Source: JBFWQM01 sp050249455
GTDB taxonomy: Bacteria > Pseudomonadota > Alphaproteobacteria > MPNO01 > VGEU01
DNA: 41,440 bases
Direction of reading: 5' to 3'
Assembly (NCBI GenBank): GCA_050249455.1
Contig: JBFWQM010000015.1
Coordinates: forward strand, 1-41,440
In this document: positions 7,260 through 14,895 of the stretch, in pieces
Layout: each line of letters begins with the position of its first letter
Numbering within the stretch: the first letter of the stretch is position 1
The notes under the pieces: generated by a model
What the model saw: the letters and a program-made list of their open reading frames with translations, nothing else
Told to the model about the DNA's origin: nothing
Databases searched by the model: none
Program-made: the position numbers and the translations under genes

Positions 7260-10200
7260 GCCGCCACCTTGGGCGCGGCCGGCTTGTTGAGCACGCGGCG
7301 CAGCTCGCGGCGCATCCCGATCAGCTCGGCGATGGCGGCGCCCAAGAGGCGCGCGACCTCGGCCTGGTCGCCGCCGGCGGCGCGCATCGCGGCGGCCGCG
7401 CGGGCGCCGCCCTGGCCGAGCTCGGCCAGCACGCTGGCCGTGGTGTCGGTGCCGACCACGTGGCTGCCCGCCGGCACGCGCAAGAGCTCCGGGCCGTTCT
7501 CGCCGACCAGGGTCAGGCCCGCCGCGGCGCCGCCGTCGGCGTGCGGCAGCGCCACGATGGCGCCATAGACCGCCGACAGGTCGGCGTGAAGCACGTTGCG
7601 GGTGCTCGACACCTCGGACGATATGACCGAGTAGACCTGCGCCAGGTCACTGTGCAGAACCCCGGCGGTGAAGTTGATCGCGTCGAGGGTGGCTTTCTGG
7701 CCCTGGATCGCCGCCAGGGTGCCGAAAATGCCGGTGGTGCCGGATCCGGTCGAGGCGGCGATCAGCTCGAGGTGCGTGATCTGCGCGTTGCCGTCGGTGT
7801 CGAGCACCTCGAAGATGCGCGCCAGGTCGCCGCCGGCGAACAGGGTCGGGTCGCCGAGCAGCCGCTCGAGCGCCAGCTGGTGGTCGCGGTTGTCGGCGAA
7901 ATACTGCTCGAACTCGCCGAGGTCGATGCCGCCCGACCCGTTCTGGTCGATCGCGTCAATCACCCCCTGGAACGTCGCCTCGAGCGCGGCGGTCTGCGCC
8001 GCCAGGTCGTCGCCGACCTGGTCGGCGGCGGCGTCCACCGCGTTGACGATCAGGGTGGCGGGGTCGACCTGGTTCGGCAGATTGGCGAGCGCGCCCAGCG
8101 TGTTGTAGATCAGGTCGGGGCGGGTGCCGGCGTAGACGTCGCGGATGGCGCCGATCAGGTTGCCGGCGTAACCGGTAATGCCGGACAGCGCGTCGCGGTC
8201 GCCGCCCTGCGCCAGCGCCAGCTGGCGGGCAAAGTCGCCCTGCGCGGTGTCGATGCGCTGCATCGGGGTCAGCGGCGAGCCCGACCCGGTGAGGGTGCCG
8301 GAAATGAATTCGCCGATCGACCGCCGCACGCCGCCGAGGAAGTCGCGCGCTTCCTGCGCCGCGCGCTCGATCGCCTCGAGCCGCGCCGCCTCGGCCGCCG
8401 CCGCCTGGCGGGCGAAGTCTTCGATGATGTTGAGCCGCTCGCGCGCCAGCACCCGCTCGAGCAGGGTGACGTCGGCCCCGAGGTCGGACAGCGCGGAAAG
8501 CTGTTCCTGCGCGTTGAGGTCGAATTCGAGCAGCGCCGCGTCGAGCTCGCGCCCGGTGGCGCGCAGCCACCGCACCATCAGCTCGCCGTTGGCGCGCGCG
8601 ATCGCGCCCGAGTCGGCCACCGCGTCGTCGAGGTCGCCGAGCGCGCCGACCAGCCCGGCCACGATCTCGGCCGAGCCGGCGATCGCGTCGCCCGCCGCCA
8701 GGAACGAATCGATCAATTCCTCCAGGGTCTCGCGCGCCAGGCCCTGCACCGCGTTTTTCACCCGGGTGTCGATCACCCGCGCCACCAGGCTCGCGTCCGC
8801 GCCGAGCTCGACCGCTTCGCTGCGCAGGATGCCGATACCGGCGCCGATGTCGCGCAGCACGTTGACGACGCCGCCGGCGCGGTTGCCTTCGAGCTCGCGG
8901 ATCAGCAGGTCGGAGAAATTGCCCTTGATGCGGTTGACCGCGTTCTCGAACGACGCGGTGAGGCCGCCGACCGCCAGGCCGAGGTCGTCCGCGCGGCGCT
9001 GCGCCGCCTTGAAGGCGTCTTCAAGGTCGTCGATCGCCTGCGAATAGTTGCCGACCAGCTTGGGGTCGAACAGGGTGTCGATTTCCTTGGCGAATTCCAG
9101 GTCGGCAGCGAGGCCCTCCAACGTCGTCGCGACGGTGTTCTGGATTGCGGTCGCCATCTGCGGCCCGGCCTCGATCGCGCCGAGCTCGAGGCCCTTGCGC
9201 AGTATCTCGACCATGACGGTCGCCGACGCCTCGGAAATGCTCGACAGCCCCTTGGCCTTGAGGATGCCGGCGATCTCGACCTGGAACCCCTGTTGCCGGT
9301 TGCCCGAGTTGCCTTCCTTGGGGTCGAGGAAGTTGGAAATCGTGAACGAGAGCTGGTCGGCGATGCCGGGGATCGACTTGTCGATCTCGAGGCCGAACTT
9401 TTCCAGGAAGTCGTCGAACACCCGGGTGAAGTTGCGCGCCTGCGCGATCGCCGGCGCATCGTTGTTGCCGAGGTTGTCGGTCGCGGCGAACGCCTGGAAC
9501 GTCCGCCCGACCACCTGGTTGCCGGGCACGTCGGCGGCGCCCCACGGCGAGCCGGCGAGCGCGAACGAGTTGATCAGGTTGCCGCCGACGCTCGGCTTGC
9601 CGCCGAGCAGCGCCGAACCGCTGCCGCCGAGGATGCCGCCGATCAGACCGCCGATCACCGTGCCGACGCCGGGGAAAATCATTGTGCCGATTGCCGCCCC
9701 GCCCAGCGCACCGATACCGGACCCGATTTGACCGCCCTGACCGCCCAGCATCCCGTTCGCGATGCCGCCGCCCATGAAGCCGAGTCCGATGCCGGCGCCC
9801 CATGCGCCCAGCCCCGCCCCCAGGATCGTCGTGGCGCCGGTCGAGCCGGCGGCCAGGCTGCCGCCCGCCGCGTCCGCCGCGGCGGTCGCGGTGAAGTAGT
9901 CGCCCGCCGGCGACAGCGCCGCGAGCGAGCCGATTTCGCTCGACGCGGTGCCGATCGTGCCGACGGTGCCGCTGCTGCCGAACAGGTCGAACAACTGCTG
10001 GCCGTTTCGGAACAATCCGCCGATGTCGAGCCCGCCACCGCTACCGCCGCCGCCCCCGGAGAACGCGCCTTTGATCGCGCGCGAGGCATAGTCGGTCAGC
10101 GGCTCGGTGATCAGCTTGCGCACAAGGATGCGCTGAATATCGGTGAGCAATCCGTCGATCACCGCCCGCAGGTTGGCGCCGGCGACAATCGCGTCCTCGA

Positions 10201-11770
10201 ACGCCGAGGTGAACGCCAGGCCGAGGTCGCGCGCCGCATCGCCGGCGCGATCGGTCTGCTCGACCAGCTTGCCGACACCGTCCTCGGCCTTGAGGTAGGC
10301 GGCCGCCGCATCCTTGACGCCGAGCGCCCACGCCTCATGGTCGATCTTGTTGAGCCGCAGCAGGGTGTTGAGGTCGGTCAGCGCGTTCTGATAGCGCTGG
10401 ATCGGCGGCAGCGAGCGGTCGAGCAGGTCCTGCGCCATGCGGTCCTGCGCCTGGCGGAAGCCGTCGACCGCTTCCATCGACTTGCCGAGCGCCTTGTCGT
10501 ATTCGGCGAACTCGAGCGCCAGCTCCTTGACCGCGGTCGGCAGGTCGTCGAACGTCTCGATCGACTGGTCGACCACCTGCACCAGCGGCAGGGTTTTCGC
10601 CGCGGTGTTCTGCGCCGTCGATCCATAGTCCTCGAGGCTGGCCGAGGCGCGCAGCACGGCCTCGCGTTCCTGATCGAGCTTCGCGCGGGTCGTCTCGAAT
10701 TGCTTTTCCAGCGCCGCGCGTTCGGCCATCAGCTTGTCGAGCGCGCCGCCGGCCCCCATGACGCCGCCGAGGCCGAACGGCAGCCGCGATTCGTTTTGGC
10801 GCTGCGCCGCGATCTTGCGGTCGACCTCGGCGATTTTCTTGGCGTAGAAGTCGGCCGCGTTGGCAGCGCGGTCGGCCAGGCCCTCAAGCTTCTGCTCAGG
10901 CGTTTTTTCAATGAGGTTGAAGTAGCGCGCGGTTGCCTCGGTGAGCTTCACCATCAGAGGCACCGCATCGATCAGGCGCTCGCCGAGCGCCTTGATCGAG
11001 TCCGCATGATCGAGAACGGCCTTGTTGAGCCTGGAGGTGAGCACCCGCCCGAGGTCCTCCAGCGTTTCCTTGGCCGCCGCGCCCTTGTCGATCGCGTCGG
11101 CCTCGAGCACCACGCCGAGCTTGTGCGCCTGGTCGGCGAAGTCCTTGAGCGCGCCGGCGCCGCCCGAGAACAGTTGCGTGAGCTCGCGCCCCGACTGGCC
11201 GAACGCGGCGGTGAGCACCGCGGCCGCCTTCTGTTCGCCGCCGGCGCGCTTGGCCTGGTCGGCGACCTGGCCGAGCAGCACGTTGAGCGGCTTGAGCCGG
11301 CCCGAGTTGTCGGCGATCGCGATGCCGGCGCGCTTGAGCTCGTCGGCCATCGCCTTGTTGCCCGACGCCGCCTGGCCGACCCGGGTCGAGAACGTGGCGA
11401 CCGCGCGGTCGAGGGTCGCCACGTCGGTGCCGCTGCGCTGCGCGGCGAAGCGCAATTCCTGCAGCCGGGTGGTGGTGAGCCCGGTCTGCGCCGCGGCGTT
11501 CTTCAGCTTGTCCGCCGTGTCGAGCGCGTTCTGCCCGACCCGCAGCAGCGCGCCGCCGGCGGCCTCGAGTCCCTTGAACGCGATGAACCCGCCGATGAAC
11601 CCCTTGACCACCCGCGCGCCGGAATCGAACGACTTCTCGATCCCGGCGAGCGCGCGGTTCATCTTCGCCGCCGACGAGCCCACGGCGTCGGCGGCCGTGT
11701 TCATGTCCTTGTTGAACTGCGCGACCCGGGCGGCGAGGTCGACGAAGACGGAGGCGACCGGCTCGGCCAT
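7256..11770 (-). CDS. Tail tape measure protein, 1504 aa, with paired EF-hand motifs
   Basis: This is the longest gene of the window and sits directly after the G/T chaperone pair, the canonical tape-measure position. The N-terminus has long coiled-coil helices (ASVFVDLAARVAQFNKDMN and following). A Gly/Ala-rich hydrophobic block lies around residues 640-720. The C-terminus carries the usual LVGENGPELLRVPAGSHVV motif. At about residues 1270-1282 and 1322-1333 there are two EF-hand-like loops (DQNGSGGIDLGEF and DTDGNAQITHLEL), unusual for this family and suggesting Ca2+ binding. A length of 1504 residues predicts a tail of roughly 220 nm by the usual 1.5 angstrom per residue rule. That estimate is inferred. 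Confidence 0.93.
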   Translation of the reverse strand: MAEPVASVFVDLAARVAQFNKDMNTAADAVGSSAAKMNRALAGIEKSFDSGARVVKGFIGGFIAFKGLEAAGGALLRVGQNALDTADKLKNAAAQTGLTTTRLQELRFAAQRSGTDVATLDRAVATFSTRVGQAASGNKAMADELKRAGIAIADNSGRLKPLNVLLGQVADQAKRAGGEQKAAAVLTAAFGQSGRELTQLFSGGAGALKDFADQAHKLGVVLEADAIDKGAAAKETLEDLGRVLTSRLNKAVLDHADSIKALGERLIDAVPLMVKLTEATARYFNLIEKTPEQKLEGLADRAANAADFYAKKIAEVDRKIAAQRQNESRLPFGLGGVMGAGGALDKLMAERAALEKQFETTRAKLDQEREAVLRASASLEDYGSTAQNTAAKTLPLVQVVDQSIETFDDLPTAVKELALEFAEYDKALGKSMEAVDGFRQAQDRMAQDLLDRSLPPIQRYQNALTDLNTLLRLNKIDHEAWALGVKDAAAAYLKAEDGVGKLVEQTDRAGDAARDLGLAFTSAFEDAIVAGANLRAVIDGLLTDIQRILVRKLITEPLTDYASRAIKGAFSGGGGGSGGGLDIGGLFRNGQQLFDLFGSSGTVGTIGTASSEIGSLAALSPAGDYFTATAAADAAGGSLAAGSTGATTILGAGLGAWGAGIGLGFMGGGIANGMLGGQGGQIGSGIGALGGAAIGTMIFPGVGTVIGGLIGGILGGSGSALLGGKPSVGGNLINSFALAGSPWGAADVPGNQVVGRTFQAFAATDNLGNNDAPAIAQARNFTRVFDDFLEKFGLEIDKSIPGIADQLSFTISNFLDPKEGNSGNRQQGFQVEIAGILKAKGLSSISEASATVMVEILRKGLELGAIEAGPQMATAIQNTVATTLEGLAADLEFAKEIDTLFDPKLVGNYSQAIDDLEDAFKAAQRRADDLGLAVGGLTASFENAVNRIKGNFSDLLIRELEGNRAGGVVNVLRDIGAGIGILRSEAVELGADASLVARVIDTRVKNAVQGLARETLEELIDSFLAAGDAIAGSAEIVAGLVGALGDLDDAVADSGAIARANGELMVRWLRATGRELDAALLEFDLNAQEQLSALSDLGADVTLLERVLARERLNIIEDFARQAAAAEAARLEAIERAAQEARDFLGGVRRSIGEFISGTLTGSGSPLTPMQRIDTAQGDFARQLALAQGGDRDALSGITGYAGNLIGAIRDVYAGTRPDLIYNTLGALANLPNQVDPATLIVNAVDAAADQVGDDLAAQTAALEATFQGVIDAIDQNGSGGIDLGEFEQYFADNRDHQLALERLLGDPTLFAGGDLARIFEVLDTDGNAQITHLELIAASTGSGTTGIFGTLAAIQGQKATLDAINFTAGVLHSDLAQVYSVISSEVSSTRNVLHADLSAVYGAIVALPHADGGAAAGLTLVGENGPELLRVPAGSHVVGTDTTASVLAELGQGGARAAAAMRAAGGDQAEVARLLGAAIAELIGMRRELRRVLNKPAAPKVAA

Positions 11771-12168
11771 CAGTCGGTGCCCTCTTGATCAGGTTCGGGT
11801 TGCGGTTGCCGGGCGAGCCGGCGGAAGAACGCGCGCAGATAGTCGGTGGCCGAGCGCCTGTCCGCGTCCTGCGCCGCCGGGTCGAGCGCCCGCCGGCGCG
11901 CGAGCTGGTCGCGGTCGTGCTTGACGTTGGGCATGAAGTCGATCGGCTTGAACGCCGATTGGCCGCGGCCGCGGTTGACGTTGTAGACCGCGGCCGTGGT
12001 GAGCGCGGCGCGCAGGTCGGCCCGTTCCTCGCCCCACGGTTCGACGGCGAAGAACGCGCGCCACTCGTCGAATTCCACCGCGGTCATGCGGCGTTCCAGC
12101 TCGGCAACCGACCAGCCCAGCGCCAAGGCTAGGCGGAAGCGGAATCGCCGGTCGTGCCGGCCCCGGAG
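11770..12168 (-). CDS. Tail assembly chaperone T-region, made by -1 frameshift as a G-T fusion
   Basis: Here the -1 frame carries a typical GpT-like sequence: RFRLALALGWSVAELERRM, then EFDEWRAFFAVEPWGEERAD. It has no good start codon of its own. The upstream G gene has a GGGAAAC heptamer at 12174-12168 in the correct X XXY YYZ phase. Slipping back one base there joins 139 G codons to 132 T codons, giving a fusion of about 271 residues. Lambda makes GpGT the same way, at GGGAAAG. The fusion protein loads tail tube protein onto the tape measure. Its stop overlaps the tape-measure start. Confidence 0.8.
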   Translation of the reverse strand, partial: LRGRHDRRFRFRLALALGWSVAELERRMTAVEFDEWRAFFAVEPWGEERADLRAALTTAAVYNVNRGRGQSAFKPIDFMPNVKHDRDQLARRRALDPAAQDADRRSATDYLRAFFRRLARQPQPEPDQEGTD

Positions 12169-12584
12169 TTTCCCACCGCTGGCGCCTCGTCCCCATCCGC
12201 AGGCTTTTCGGCCGGTGCGGTTTCGAGCTTGTTGACCTCCATCGCCTTGGCGACGATGTGGTCGAGGAACCGGTAATCGAGCGCGCCCACGGCGTCGAAG
12301 TCGTCGTCGGCGAACATCCGCCGGCCCTCGGCGTCGCAGGTGCACAGCAGCGCCAGCGCCTGGCGGCCCGAGCCGACCGCCGACAGCCGCGGCGTTTGCG
12401 CCACGACGTCGGCCTCGCCGGGCGCTTCAAGCCCGCGGTTGAGGATGTGGTAATAGAGGTCGCGCTCGCGCAGGCTCATCGCCTTGACGTAGACGTGGCC
12501 GACCCCGGGGATCTCGCAGCGTTCGACCGGTGGCTTGAGCGCGAGCAGCGCCTCGCGGCTCACGGCAGTGCCGTTGAACTCCAT
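12129..12584 (-). CDS. Tail assembly chaperone G, 151 aa
   Basis: The gene follows the tail tube gene and precedes the tape measure. It contains VERCEIPGVGHVYVKAMSLRE near the N-terminus, a usual opening for phage tail assembly chaperones. The C-terminus is acidic and low complexity (KPADGDEAPAV) and ends at TAG 12129-12131. The slippery heptamer lies 37 bases before that stop, so a minority product extends into the -1 frame. The start ATG at 12584 follows a region with a perfect hairpin. Confidence 0.85.
   Translation of the reverse strand: MEFNGTAVSREALLALKPPVERCEIPGVGHVYVKAMSLRERDLYYHILNRGLEAPGEADVVAQTPRLSAVGSGRQALALLCTCDAEGRRMFADDDFDAVGALDYRFLDHIVAKAMEVNKLETAPAEKPADGDEAPAVGNSGAGTTGDSASA
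12168..12174 (-). other. -1 programmed ribosomal frameshift heptamer GGGAAAC
   Basis: On the minus strand the bases GGGAAAC fall in phase G GGA AAC within the G gene. This is a canonical X XXY YYZ slip site and differs from the lambda G/T site only in the last base. The -1 frame is open from well upstream of this point to 11770. The window between slip site and G stop is 37 bases. Confidence 0.8.
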
Positions 12585-12610
12585 TGTCTCGTTCCTCCGT
12601 TGCAGGGTGA

Positions 12611-12635
12611 AGGGGCGGACCTCAGGTCCGCCCCT
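12611..12635. repeat. Perfect 12-bp palindrome between tail tube and chaperone genes
   Basis: The sequence is AGGGGCGGACCT, one central base, then AGGTCCGCCCCT. It is preceded on the minus strand by a run of nine C and lies in the 85-bp gap after the tail tube gene. It could be an attenuator that lowers chaperone expression relative to tube protein. GGGGCGGACCT-type palindromes are also common dispersed repeats in alphaproteobacteria, so a host origin is possible. Confidence 0.7.
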
Positions 12636-12669
12636 ACGGTTGATCCGCCGCGGCAGCAGCGGGGGGGGG

Positions 12670-13083
12670 TTACGACCGGCCGACCACGCCGGTCACCTCG
12701 AGGGTGACCTGCAGCTCGCGCGCCTGGTCGACGCCGGTCGAGAAGGTCGCGCCGGTGACGAACGCCATGAAATCGAACTGCTCGGCGTCGGGGAAGATGA
12801 TGCGGAAGCCGCGCCGGGTGCGGTTGATGCGGTCGGTGAGCAGGCCGTTCTGCTGCGCATCGCCCGACAGCCGGTTCATCGTCATGGTGATCTGGCCCTC
12901 GTCGAGCAGGCCGGCCAGCTTCTCGCGCCCCGTCGAGGTGAGGTGCGTCACGTCGATGATGGTCGGGCTGCCGCCCGGCCCCTGGATCGACTTCACCTCG
13001 CCGATCGCGGTGAACGACGACGGGCTCGCGCCCGTCGTTTCGCGATAAACGATCGTGCCGTTGCCGGTGACAGCATCGGACAT
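12670..13083 (-). CDS. Major tail tube protein, 137 aa
   Basis: The sequence fits the phage tail tube family: IVYRETTGASPSSFTAIGEV, then IIDVTHLTSTGREKLAGLLD, then GQITMTMNRLSGDAQQNGLL, then FRIIFPDAEQFDFMAFVTG and a C-terminal LQVTLEVTG strand. Tube proteins form the hexameric rings of the non-contractile tail. Length is usual for the family. An AAGGGAGTG ribosome-binding site precedes the ATG. Gene order, with the terminator upstream and the G/GT chaperones downstream, supports the call. A palindrome follows the stop and may set its expression apart. Confidence 0.88.
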   Translation of the reverse strand: MSDAVTGNGTIVYRETTGASPSSFTAIGEVKSIQGPGGSPTIIDVTHLTSTGREKLAGLLDEGQITMTMNRLSGDAQQNGLLTDRINRTRRGFRIIFPDAEQFDFMAFVTGATFSTGVDQARELQVTLEVTGVVGRS

Positions 13084-13151
13084 GGTTCACACTCCCTTGT
13101 GATGCCGGACACGCCGGCGGTTGCCCCTGTCTGCGCGAAGGCGCGGGGGAA

Positions 13152-13547
13152 TCAGGCGTCGAGGTAAGTGATCGTGAAATCAACGACCACGCCCTCGAGG
13201 TCGGTGTCGTCGTCGTACAGGTCGACCTCGTTCTGCGAGGTGACGCCGCGCACCGCGACCCCGGACAGGGTGCCGCGGAAGCCGTCGAGCGAGGTGCGCA
13301 CGGCATCGGCGATCGCCTTGGCCGCCAGGTGCGTCGCCGCCCACGCCGAGAACTGCACCCGCCCGGCGTTGAGCCCGGTCGGGCCGTCGAGCGCGTGGTC
13401 GCGGAACGAGTCGATCACCTGATAGACCAGGTAGGGCCGCGCCGCGCCGAGCGGCGCCTTGTTGCGATAGATGCGCGTCGACACCAGCGCCACGGTCGGC
13501 GCATCGGCCGCCAGCCGCGCCACCAGCGCCTCGCCGATCGTCGCCAT
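13152..13547 (-). CDS. Tail terminator / DUF3168-type tail completion protein, 131 aa
   Basis: Motifs fit DUF3168: LVARLAADAPTVALVSTRIY, then PYLVYQVIDSFRDHALDG, then GRVQFSAWAATHLAAKAIAD and a C-terminal VVDFTITYLD. These proteins cap the tail tube and dock it to the head. The gene lies between the HK97 gp10-like gene and the tail tube gene, the usual position. The 68-bp gap downstream holds only the tail tube leader. Confidence 0.85.
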   Translation of the reverse strand: MATIGEALVARLAADAPTVALVSTRIYRNKAPLGAARPYLVYQVIDSFRDHALDGPTGLNAGRVQFSAWAATHLAAKAIADAVRTSLDGFRGTLSGVAVRGVTSQNEVDLYDDDTDLEGVVVDFTITYLDA

Positions 13548-13557
13548 GCCGCGCCCC

Positions 13558-14052
13558 TCAGCCGAACCTGAACGCGCGGCGGCGCTGCGCCCGGGGCATC
13601 GACCGGCCGAGCTTTTTCGCCTCGCGCTCGACCGTCTTGCCCATTTCCTGGCCGATGGCGGCGATCACCTGCGCGTGCACCCGGTCAATGGCGGGCCGCA
13701 CCCACGGCCGCGCCGGCTGCGTCGCGGTGCCGAACTCGGCGAACATGCCGTAGAAGGCAGAGCGCGCCGGCCCGACCGACACCGCCAGCACCGAGCGATC
13801 CCCTTTCGCCCGCTTCTTGGCGATGATGATGTTGCGCCTCAGGTAGCCGGGGCCGCGGGTCTTGCCGCGCTTGACCTCCTTGAACCCGGGCACGTTGCGC
13901 CGCGGCGCGGTGCGCGCGAGCTCGGCCTTGAGCAGCTTTCCCGCGCCGCGCAAGGCGTCGAGCTGCGCCTTGTCCGACATGGCCTTGGGCAGCGCGCGCA
14001 GCAGTTTCTGCAGCTCGTCGAAGCCGACCAGCTCGAACGAAACCGGCACCAT
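13558..14052 (-). CDS. HK97 gp10-family head-tail/tail completion protein, 164 aa
   Basis: The start MVPVSFELVGFDELQKLLR, then KAQLDALRGAGKLLKAELAR, then the FAEFGTATQPARPWVRPAID motif are diagnostic of the HK97 gp10 family. The last of these gives the characteristic E-F-G-T...P-R-P-W signature. These proteins act at the tail completion/neck step. The ATG (14052-14050) shares a base with the TGA of the glycosyltransferase gene upstream (TGATG), so the sugar-transferase cassette is directly coupled to this morphogenesis gene. In related phages this gene normally follows the head closure gene directly. Here the two are 5.6 kb apart. Confidence 0.88.
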   Translation of the reverse strand: MVPVSFELVGFDELQKLLRALPKAMSDKAQLDALRGAGKLLKAELARTAPRRNVPGFKEVKRGKTRGPGYLRRNIIIAKKRAKGDRSVLAVSVGPARSAFYGMFAEFGTATQPARPWVRPAIDRVHAQVIAAIGQEMGKTVEREAKKLGRSMPRAQRRRAFRFG

Positions 14053-14825
14053 CACGCGGCCCCCGGTTGCGTCACGCCGAACGGGGCGGGCGCCGCCTCG
14101 GCGGCGGCCAGCTCGTCGAGCCACAGGTCGGCATAGGCGACGTGGCGCCAGCGCTCGCCGAGCCACGGGCCGCCGCGGGTGAAGTGGATGCCGGACGGGG
14201 TGACGCCGGCCGCCGGGTCGAGCGGGGCGGAATAGCCCTCGAGCCAGTGCCAGTCGGCCGGCAGGTCGCCGATTTCCTCGTCGGCAAGCCAGCCGAACCG
14301 GTGCAGCCAGGCGCCGGGCTTCTCGTTGACGTCGGCCAGGGTCAGCCGCCGGTTGCCGGGGTGCTCGAGGTTCCACAGCACCAGCGCCGACCACCACTTG
14401 CGCGGATAAGGCTGCTGCGCCTGGCCGTCCATCTTGTCGGCCTCGGCCGGCGCGAAGTCGTGCTTGACCACCTGGACGGCGTAGCGGTCGTCGGCGTGGC
14501 GGAACAGTTCCTCGACCGGCTGGGTGAACAGGAAGTCGCAATCGCAGAACAGCACGAACCGGCGCCGGGTGTGGGCGGCGATGAACGGCACCAGGAAGCG
14601 GGTGAAGGCGAAGTCGGTCGACACCCACGCCCCCGACACATGGTCCCAGCGCCGCCCGTCCTCGAGCACCGACACCGCCCGCCGGTACAGCCCGCCGAGC
14701 CGCAGCATCGGTTCGATCAGCGGCTCGACCGCCACCCCGGCCTGGCTGCGCGACACGATCGAGTGCTTGCACACCCGATACGCCGCGACCTCGCGAGAGT
14801 CCCAGCCGATGCAGACCTGGACCAT
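14052..14825 (-). CDS. GT8-like glycosyltransferase, 257 aa
   Basis: The opening VQVCIGWDSREVAAYRVCKH and following HSI is the pattern seen in small GT8-like transferases (I-G-x-D-x-R-E). A DxD metal/nucleotide-sugar motif lies at about residues 95-97 (FVLFCDCDFLF). Later WWSALVLWNLEHPGNR and WHWLEGYS are conserved-looking. The family transfers a sugar from an NDP-sugar to a glycan or protein in the cytoplasm. The acceptor is unknown. The gene starts five bases after the stop of the GT9-FkbM gene and overlaps the gp10 gene, so it is expressed with virion genes. I infer modification of a virion or host surface component. Confidence 0.75.
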   Translation of the reverse strand: MVQVCIGWDSREVAAYRVCKHSIVSRSQAGVAVEPLIEPMLRLGGLYRRAVSVLEDGRRWDHVSGAWVSTDFAFTRFLVPFIAAHTRRRFVLFCDCDFLFTQPVEELFRHADDRYAVQVVKHDFAPAEADKMDGQAQQPYPRKWWSALVLWNLEHPGNRRLTLADVNEKPGAWLHRFGWLADEEIGDLPADWHWLEGYSAPLDPAAGVTPSGIHFTRGGPWLGERWRHVAYADLWLDELAAAEAAPAPFGVTQPGAA

Positions 14826-14829
14826 CCGC

Positions 14830-14895
14830 CTACGCCCTCCGGGCTTCGGCGGACACGTCCTGCGAAGCCCGCGCAGCGGGCGAAGCAGGAACCAT
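14830..14895. repeat. Host-type palindromic repeat overlapping the 3' end of the GT9-FkbM gene
   Basis: The plus strand reads CTACGCCCTCCGGGCTTCGG, then CCTGCGAAGCCCGCGC and AGCGGGCGAAGCAGG, two nested imperfect palindromes. The same core occurs at 6302-6372. This composite form is familiar as an intergenic repeat in alphaproteobacterial genomes. Here it encodes the last 21 or so residues of the upstream protein and supplies its TAG. Confidence 0.6.

Noticed and set aside
7460..11788. Plus-strand open frame of 1442 codons
   Set aside because: It is a shadow of the tape measure gene with improbable Arg-rich composition and no recognisable domain.
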